From: JABMNX01 sp964625905
GTDB taxonomy: Bacteria > Patescibacteriota > Minisyncoccia > Phycocordibacterales > JABMNX01
Reading direction: 5' to 3'
Assembly (NCBI GenBank): GCA_964625905.1
Contig: CAZVBS010000029.1
Location: forward strand, 1-7,033
Length of the DNA stretch: 7,033 nucleotides
This document shows, in pieces, positions 1 to 3,636 of the stretch. The position numbers were made by a program, and so were the translations under genes. Within the stretch, counting starts at the first letter, position 1, and each line of letters opens with the position of its first letter. The notes beneath the pieces were generated by a model. That model did not search any database. It was not told the DNA's origin and saw only the letters and a program-made list of their open reading frames with translations.

Positions 1-285
1 ATTAGACTTCGTCCAGGATACTTCCCATTTGTTGAACCGGGTGTAGAGGTCGATGTTCGTCTTGTTGGTAAAGATGCTCCAGAGAGACTTAAATATAAGT
101 GGATCGAGATACTTGGAGCAGGTATGGTTCACCCTAAAGTTTTAGAGAGTGCTGGTATAGATCCTCGAGAGTGGCAAGGTTTTGCGTTTGGTACAGGGGT
201 AGAGCGACTCGGTATGCTCAAGTACGGCATAGATGATACAAGACAGTTCCACACTGGCGACTTACGATTCATCAATCAGTTTTAA
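1..285 (+). CDS. pheS: Phenylalanyl-tRNA synthetase alpha subunit, C-terminal part (5' end outside window)
   Basis: This is the last 94 codons of PheS, the catalytic subunit of the cytoplasmic alpha2-beta2 phenylalanyl-tRNA synthetase, which charges tRNA-Phe with phenylalanine using ATP. Reading frame 1 is open from the first base to a TAA at 283-285. The visible segment carries the class II aminoacyl-tRNA synthetase end region: RLRPGYFPFVEPGVEVDV, then a GAGMVHPKVLE strand-turn, then motif 3 with FGTGVERLGML (window residues 63-73), whose Arg belongs to the ATP site. It closes with DLRFINQF, the typical PheS C-terminus (E. coli ends its PheS with a very similar DLRFLKQF). The stop lies two bases before the pheT ATG, so the two genes are surely co-transcribed and probably translationally coupled. 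The missing N-terminal part is simply cut off by the window. Identification is near certain. Confidence 0.97.
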   Translation: MRLRPGYFPFVEPGVEVDVRLVGKDAPERLKYKWIEILGAGMVHPKVLESAGIDPREWQGFAFGTGVERLGMLKYGIDDTRQFHTGDLRFINQF

Positions 286-287
286 TT

Positions 288-2699
288 ATGAAAATTTCTT
301 ACAATTGGCTACAAACATATTTTGATAAAGAACTTCCGTCCCCAGAAGAGATAGAAGAGGTTTTAACATTTCATGCATTTGAAATCGAGGGGATTGAAAA
401 AGTTGGCAATGACTCTGTAATTAATGTAGACGTACTTCCAAATCGAGCTCACGATTGTTTATCTCATAGAGGTATAGCAAAAGAACTATCTGTGCTTTTA
501 GAGACACCTTTAAAAAGGGACGTGCTTCGAGAAGATCCAAAAGAAATAGGGAAAGAATTACCAAAATCAGAATTACTTTCAGTTGAGATAGATGACACAC
601 TTTTGTGTAGGAGATACACAAGTGTTTTTATTAAAGGTGTTAAAGTTGGACCAAGTCCACAGTGGCTTAAAGAACGTATTGAAGCAATAGGACAGAAGTC
701 CATTAACAATATAGTAGATGCAACTAACTATGTTATGTTTAATTTAGGGCAACCACTCCATGCTTTCGATGCTTCTAAATTAGAAAAGAAGGATGATAAG
801 TACAGTATAGTAGTCCGCAAAGCAAAAGATAAAGAAAAGATAGTTGTGCTTACAGGAGAAGAGTACGAGCTCACAGGCGAAGATTTATTAATTGTTGACG
901 GTAATTCAGACAGTCCTATCGGTATTGCAGGTATAAAAGGAGGTAAAGCTGCAGAGGTAGACGAAAGTACAACGAATATTATTATAGAGTCAGCTAACTT
1001 CCATCCAGTAAATACAAGAAAGACATCACAAAGTCTAAAATTAAGAACAGATGCATCAACTCGTTTTGAAAATGAACTAGCTCCAGAGATGGCTCTCTAT
1101 GGATTACTTGAGTCAGTAGCTCTTATACAAGAATTAGCAGGAGGCGAAGTTGAAGGATACATTGATGAGTATCCACTACAAAAAAACACTAAATATAAAA
1201 TAGGCGTATCTACACAAGAAATTAATAAACTACTCGGTACAAATATTTCAGATAAAGAAGTTGAGAATATTTTTTCACGGTTTGGATTTTCTTACGAGAA
1301 AGTAAATCCAGTAGATAAAATCTTAGAGTTAGCGCCAACTTTTAAAGGTAAGCCATATAAATATGGAGCAAGTATTTCATATGACGCTCCGTATACATTC
1401 GACTGCTCTTCTTTTGTTGGGTATGTGTATGCTCAGGCAGGAGTAGCACTTCCTCGCATAGCCATAGACCAATATGTTTATGGTGTAGATATAAAAAAAG
1501 AAGACCTTAAGTCAGGAGACCTCGTATTCTCAACCAATGGTGATAGCGGTAAAGAGAATAAGTTTAAGCGTATTACTGATGATGTAGAGGTGGTTCATGT
1601 TGGAGCTATGGAAGTATCTCAAGAATTCTTGTCTGGTACAAAGGTAGAAGGAGGTGTATCTCACTGTGGTATATATATAGGGGAAGGGATAGTTATTCAT
1701 GCTTCAAGTACTATGGGTATAACAACAGAGAAAATCGAAAAGAGCGGTTATTTTAATAAGATTGTAGGTTATCGTAGAGTAACAGATGGAAAAGAGAGAT
1801 ATGTTGTTACTATTCCATTTGAAAGACTTGATTTACATGCACACACAAGCTTCCTTACAAGTGGCAACAAAGAAGACTTAATAGAAGAAATAGGAAGAGT
1901 ATATGGATATGAAAACATTGGTGAAGAAGTACCCAAAAAAGATAAAGACGTAAATATAAATAAAAAATACTACTACATAGAGAAAATACGTGACTTCTTA
2001 ACCAAAAATAATTTTACTGAAGTATACACATATTCACTTAGAGACACTGGTGACTTAGAGATAATAAATCCCATTGCAAGTGACAAAAACTTTATGAGAG
2101 CTACTTTAATGGACGGAGTTAAAGACAGTATAGAGTTAAATGAGAAAAATAAGGCAGTACTTGGACAAGAAGAAATAAATATATTTGAAGTAGGTAATAT
2201 ATTCCCTAAAAGTATTGAACATACTTCAGTTTGCATAGGCACATCAAACAAGAAAGCAAATGAAAATATTGTAGAGAAGTTATTTAATGATCTAGATGTA
2301 GATATTTCAGGTAAGTGGGTAGACTCTATTTATAAGTTTAATTTAGATAAAATACTTAATCTGTTAGAAGAACCAAAGGAATACGATGTAGAGTCAGAAG
2401 ATAAAATGTTTTTATATAAACCATTTTCACTTTTCCCATCGACGTTTCGTGACATTGCAGTGTGGGTTCCTGAAGATAAAACTTCTGAAGACATTTTATC
2501 AATGATTGTTAGAGAGGCAGGGGGATTATTAATACAGAGTAACCTTTTTGATGAATACAAAAAAGATGTACGTGTATCATATGCATTTAAATTAGTATTT
2601 CAGTCACAAGAAAAGACGCTCACAGACGAAGAGGTAAATGAAATTGTGAATAAAATTACTAACAATCTAAACTCTCAAGAAGGTTTCGAGGTACGGTAA
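288..2699 (+). CDS. pheT: Phenylalanyl-tRNA synthetase beta subunit with an internal NlpC/P60 domain
   Basis: PheT is the beta subunit of phenylalanyl-tRNA synthetase. It holds the editing site that hydrolyses mischarged Tyr-tRNA-Phe and binds tRNA. The N-terminus (MKISYNWLQTYF) and residues 25-70 run straight from the first motif into NVDVLPNRAHDCLSHRGIAKE, so the roughly 110-residue OB-fold seen in long PheTs is absent. The B3/B4 editing region spans about 105-270 (NIVDATNYVM, GQPLHAFD, GIAGIKGG, LRTDASTRFE). The B5 domain starts about 303 and is interrupted at about 344-502 by an NlpC/P60 domain (see separate entry). It resumes with VVTIPFERLDL and EDLIEEIGRVYGYENI (529-544). A catalytic-core-like domain follows (YYYIEKIRDFL, INPIASDKNFMRATL, NIFEVGNIF), then a C-terminal anticodon-binding FDX-ACB domain (about 712-803, FPSTFRDIAVWV). 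At 803 residues it is far longer than expected for an OB-less PheT; without the insert it would be about 645. No Shine-Dalgarno is visible, and the ATG follows the pheS stop by two bases, which suggests coupling. Identity is certain; editing activity and the role of the insert are not shown. Confidence 0.97.
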   Translation: MKISYNWLQTYFDKELPSPEEIEEVLTFHAFEIEGIEKVGNDSVINVDVLPNRAHDCLSHRGIAKELSVLLETPLKRDVLREDPKEIGKELPKSELLSVEIDDTLLCRRYTSVFIKGVKVGPSPQWLKERIEAIGQKSINNIVDATNYVMFNLGQPLHAFDASKLEKKDDKYSIVVRKAKDKEKIVVLTGEEYELTGEDLLIVDGNSDSPIGIAGIKGGKAAEVDESTTNIIIESANFHPVNTRKTSQSLKLRTDASTRFENELAPEMALYGLLESVALIQELAGGEVEGYIDEYPLQKNTKYKIGVSTQEINKLLGTNISDKEVENIFSRFGFSYEKVNPVDKILELAPTFKGKPYKYGASISYDAPYTFDCSSFVGYVYAQAGVALPRIAIDQYVYGVDIKKEDLKSGDLVFSTNGDSGKENKFKRITDDVEVVHVGAMEVSQEFLSGTKVEGGVSHCGIYIGEGIVIHASSTMGITTEKIEKSGYFNKIVGYRRVTDGKERYVVTIPFERLDLHAHTSFLTSGNKEDLIEEIGRVYGYENIGEEVPKKDKDVNINKKYYYIEKIRDFLTKNNFTEVYTYSLRDTGDLEIINPIASDKNFMRATLMDGVKDSIELNEKNKAVLGQEEINIFEVGNIFPKSIEHTSVCIGTSNKKANENIVEKLFNDLDVDISGKWVDSIYKFNLDKILNLLEEPKEYDVESEDKMFLYKPFSLFPSTFRDIAVWVPEDKTSEDILSMIVREAGGLLIQSNLFDEYKKDVRVSYAFKLVFQSQEKTLTDEEVNEIVNKITNNLNSQEGFEVR
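1317..1793 (+). other. NlpC/P60 (C40-like) hydrolase domain inserted within the PheT B5 domain
   Basis: Codons about 344-502 of pheT encode a recognisable NlpC/P60 papain-like cysteine hydrolase fold. In order it shows: a lead-in GKPYKYGAS (the family's YxxG entry), the nucleophile motif FDCSSFVGYVY with Cys373 (codon 1404-1406), a helix followed by LPRIAIDQY, the strand KSGDLVFS (about 408-415), then VSHCGIYIGEG with His459 (1662-1664), IVIHASS with His471 (1698-1700) as third polar residue, and a closing strand KIVGYRRV (491-498). Every expected element is present in the usual order. Family members normally cleave the gamma-D-Glu-to-diamino-acid bond in peptidoglycan peptides and are exported; here there is no signal peptide and the host is a cytoplasmic enzyme. 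Both halves of the B5 domain flank the insert in one uninterrupted frame. Domain identity and intact triad are read directly; substrate and activity are unknown. A stretch of about 25 residues between the strand and the His motif (about 416-445) is longer than in minimal members. Confidence 0.9.
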
Positions 2700-2709
2700 T
2701 TATAAAAAT

Positions 2710-2750
2710 CAGTGAAGAAAAATTTTTACAACACTGGCTTCATTTAGTAA
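2710..2750 (+). terminator. Weak candidate terminator after pheT
   Basis: CAGTG (2710-2714) can pair with CACTG (2732-2736) around an internal AAAAATTTTT, followed a little later by a T-rich stretch near 2750. The stem is only about five base pairs and the T-tract is not adjacent, so this is a poor intrinsic terminator. The palindrome at 2858-2880, which is followed directly by five T residues, is an alternative end for the pheST transcript. Confidence 0.25.
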
Positions 2751-2770
2751 TTTTTATAGAATAAAATACA

Positions 2771-2803
2771 ATCATTATTTGCGATTAATCGAAAATAATA
2801 ATT
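2771..2803. promoter_or_regulatory. Palindromic operator candidate, copy 1 (pheT / regulator convergent region)
   Basis: The core CGATTAATCG (2782-2791) sits in a larger inverted repeat, ATTATTTG on the left and AAAATAAT on the right, with one mismatch across 26 bases (G2781 against A2792). The left arm plus core, 2771-2791, is identical over 21 bases to the copy at 3385-3405 upstream of the TrpR-like gene. Shared sequence at separate sites, with dyad symmetry and near a DNA-binding protein gene, points to a protein-binding site. It lies between convergent genes, so it is not an obvious promoter operator here. Confidence 0.6.
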
Positions 2804-2855
2804 GATAATTATAATTTACGATTCATATAAAAAATAAAAATAAAAAACATACCCC

Positions 2856-2880
2856 TTTTTTCGATTAATCGAAAATTTTT
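2856..2880. promoter_or_regulatory. Palindromic operator candidate, copy 2, possibly also a terminator
   Basis: The sequence TTTTCGATTAATCGAAAA (2858-2875) is a perfect 18-base palindrome with the same CGATTAATCG core (2862-2871) as the other two copies. On the plus strand the arms TTTTCGA and TCGAAAA around a TTAA loop are followed directly by TTTTT (2876-2880), which is also the layout of an intrinsic terminator for pheST. The identical core in copies without a T-tract favours a binding site; both roles may coexist. Confidence 0.55.
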
Positions 2881-2911
2881 CAAACATTTTTTAAATCTCT
2901 GAGAAGCTATT

Positions 2912-3322
2912 TTAATCTTTATATATTTCATTTAACCATTTCCATCTATTTTTACCCATAGATGGCATACCGAAACGTATAAGAACTTCTAGGTCTTTCC
3001 ATAATTGTTCACTACCTTTTTTTGTAGAAACTATTGTCTCAATATGTGAGTAACGTCCATTAGTTAAATTATTAGATAATCGCATTGATGTAGAGGAACT
3101 AATATTTAATATTTCACTTACATGAAAAGGTGATATGTCTTGAGTAAGCATTAAGATAGCTGCTAATCGTTTGGCAAACATAACTTGTTCAGTCTTTGTG
3201 AATAATTCTTCAATGACACCCACACCTTTGTTACCTTTAAGTTTTATAATAATACGCAAAAATTGACTATGGATGTCATCAGTTGCCTTAGTACTTAGTT
3301 TTTTCTTTGATATGTGTGTCAT
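2912..3322 (-). CDS. TrpR/YerC-superfamily helix-turn-helix transcriptional regulator
   Basis: A 136-residue all-helical cytoplasmic DNA-binding protein of the Trp repressor superfamily. After a basic N-terminal tail (about 1-15) comes a first helix (17-29), then LFTKTEQVMFAKRLAAILML (40-59), matching the TrpR segment that starts LTPDERE, then a helix-turn-helix at about 62-85 (ISPFHVSEILNISSSTSMRLSNNL), whose end resembles TITRGSNSL of E. coli TrpR. By hand alignment, Thr42, Arg52 and Arg81 fall on TrpR Thr44, Arg54 and Arg84, which contact tryptophan, while TrpR Ser88 becomes Asn85. A C-terminal extension of about 45 residues, with several Trp and basic residues, has no counterpart in E. 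coli TrpR. The gene is convergent with pheT and divergent from gyrB, flanked by three copies of one palindrome, so autoregulation is likely. No Shine-Dalgarno precedes the ATG; no better in-frame start exists before Met48, which lies inside the fold. Its effector and targets are unknown. Confidence 0.85.
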   Translation of the reverse strand: MTHISKKKLSTKATDDIHSQFLRIIIKLKGNKGVGVIEELFTKTEQVMFAKRLAAILMLTQDISPFHVSEILNISSSTSMRLSNNLTNGRYSHIETIVSTKKGSEQLWKDLEVLIRFGMPSMGKNRWKWLNEIYKD

Positions 3323-3373
3323 TGGATTATAAGTAAAAATAGTAATTTTTTAATAATTTTCAATAAACTAACT

Positions 3374-3405
3374 ATTATAGTAACATCATTATTTGCGATT
3401 AATCG
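3374..3405 (-). promoter_or_regulatory. Candidate promoter of the TrpR-like gene
   Basis: On the minus strand a perfect TATAAT lies at 3379-3374, about 50 bases before the ATG at 3322, with transcription expected to start near 3367. The position for a -35 hexamer, 17 bases upstream, reads TTAATC (3402-3397), a weak match that falls in the centre of the 32-bp palindrome. A protein bound there would block the promoter. A second TATAAT at 3332-3327 lies only three to four bases before the ATG and would give a transcript starting at or inside the start codon, so it is less likely. Confidence 0.5.
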
Positions 3406-3416
3406 CAAATAATGAT
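3385..3416. promoter_or_regulatory. Perfect 32-bp palindrome, operator candidate copy 3
   Basis: The left arm ATCATTATTTGCGATT (3385-3400) is the exact reverse complement of the right arm (3401-3416), with no mismatches and no spacer. It contains the same CGATTAATCG core as 2782-2791 and 2862-2871. It lies upstream of the TrpR-like gene and overlaps the -35 position of that gene's best promoter. Its central TTAA with half-sites four bases either side mirrors the geometry of the E. coli trp operator (CTAG-TTAA-CTAG), here GCGA-TTAA-TCGC. Binding by the neighbouring protein is an inference. Confidence 0.7.
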
Positions 3417-3430
3417 TATATTTTTGATTT

Positions 3431-3572
3431 TATAATTAGAGATAGATACTTAAGATTTAATATATAAACAGCCAGATGGCTCTTGCTGTTTAATACGCCT
3501 TTAGAAAGCCTTATTTTAAGCATTATAATCCACATAATTACCCAAAAACACTGTCTTTTTAGGTGTTTTTTT
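3431..3572 (+). ncRNA. Possible small RNA or independent leader transcript
   Basis: A TATAAT at 3431-3436, without a convincing -35, is followed by a hairpin with an eight-base stem (TAAACAGC 3465-3472 with GCTGTTTA 3485-3492) that can also refold through AGCC/GGCT (3471-3473 area with 3478-3481). About 50 bases later AAAAACAC (3544-3551) pairs with GTGTTTTT (3563-3570), ending in a seven-T run, which looks like an intrinsic terminator. No plus-strand coding gene precedes it, so a terminator here would imply a noncoding transcript. All elements are weak by themselves and the stems are AT-rich, so this is tentative. Confidence 0.25.
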
Positions 3573-3580
3573 GGTATAAT
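3572..3580 (+). promoter_or_regulatory. gyrB promoter (extended -10)
   Basis: TGGTATAAT (3572-3580) is a perfect extended -10 element (TGn plus TATAAT). The -35 position 17 bases upstream reads TGTCTT (3552-3557), a poor match, which fits an extended -10 promoter. Transcription should start near 3587, giving a leader of about 50 bases to the ATG at 3637. Confidence 0.7.
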
Positions 3581-3589
3581 CAGAGCACT

Positions 3590-3615
3590 AAAAGGATTGC
3601 TCCTTTTTTATTTTG
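3590..3615 (+). promoter_or_regulatory. gyrB leader hairpin resembling a mini-terminator/attenuator
   Basis: AAAAGGA (3590-3596) and TCCTTTT (3601-3607) form a perfect seven-base stem around a TTGC tetraloop, followed by TTATTTT. It starts within a few bases of the predicted transcript 5' end. It could attenuate gyrB, stabilise the 5' end, or terminate transcripts coming from upstream. The gyrB ribosome binding site (weak AAGAG, 3626-3630, six bases before ATG) lies outside it. Confidence 0.5.
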
Positions 3616-3636
3616 ACCAGAAAATAAGAGTAGAAT

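Larger units (their letters stand above)
3323..3636. other. Divergent regulatory region between the TrpR-like gene and gyrB
   Basis: This stretch has no supported protein gene. From left to right it holds the AT-rich leader and promoter of the minus-strand regulator (3323-3380), the perfect palindrome (3385-3416), a hairpin-forming segment (3465-3492), a terminator-like stem (3544-3572), the gyrB promoter (3572-3580) and the gyrB leader with a compact hairpin (3590-3607). The segment 3421-3541 has no assigned function. Confidence 0.7.

Noticed and set aside
464..709. Minus-strand open frames inside pheT (421-621, 464-709, 1973-2251, 2330-2560)
   Set aside because: They are antisense to strongly conserved PheT coding sequence and their translations show no recognisable motifs.
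1317..1793. The extra PheT segment as an intein
   Set aside because: There is no Cys/Ser splice start with block A/B motifs and no His-Asn end before a Cys/Ser/Thr. The motifs fit NlpC/P60 instead.
288..2699. PheT as a chimera of two genes or a pseudogene
   Set aside because: A single frame is intact across both junctions, all PheT regions are present once and in order, and codon use looks similar across the insert.
2771..3416. The repeated palindrome as CRISPR repeats or transposon ends
   Set aside because: There are only three copies with irregular spacing of about 80 and 535 bases, no spacers, no target duplication, and the gene between them is a regulator, not a transposase.
3476..3493. 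Five-codon frame ATG GCT CTT GCT GTT TAA as a leader peptide
   Set aside because: It has no ribosome binding site, no run of a regulatory amino acid, and its start lies in a hairpin loop; chance occurrence is likely.
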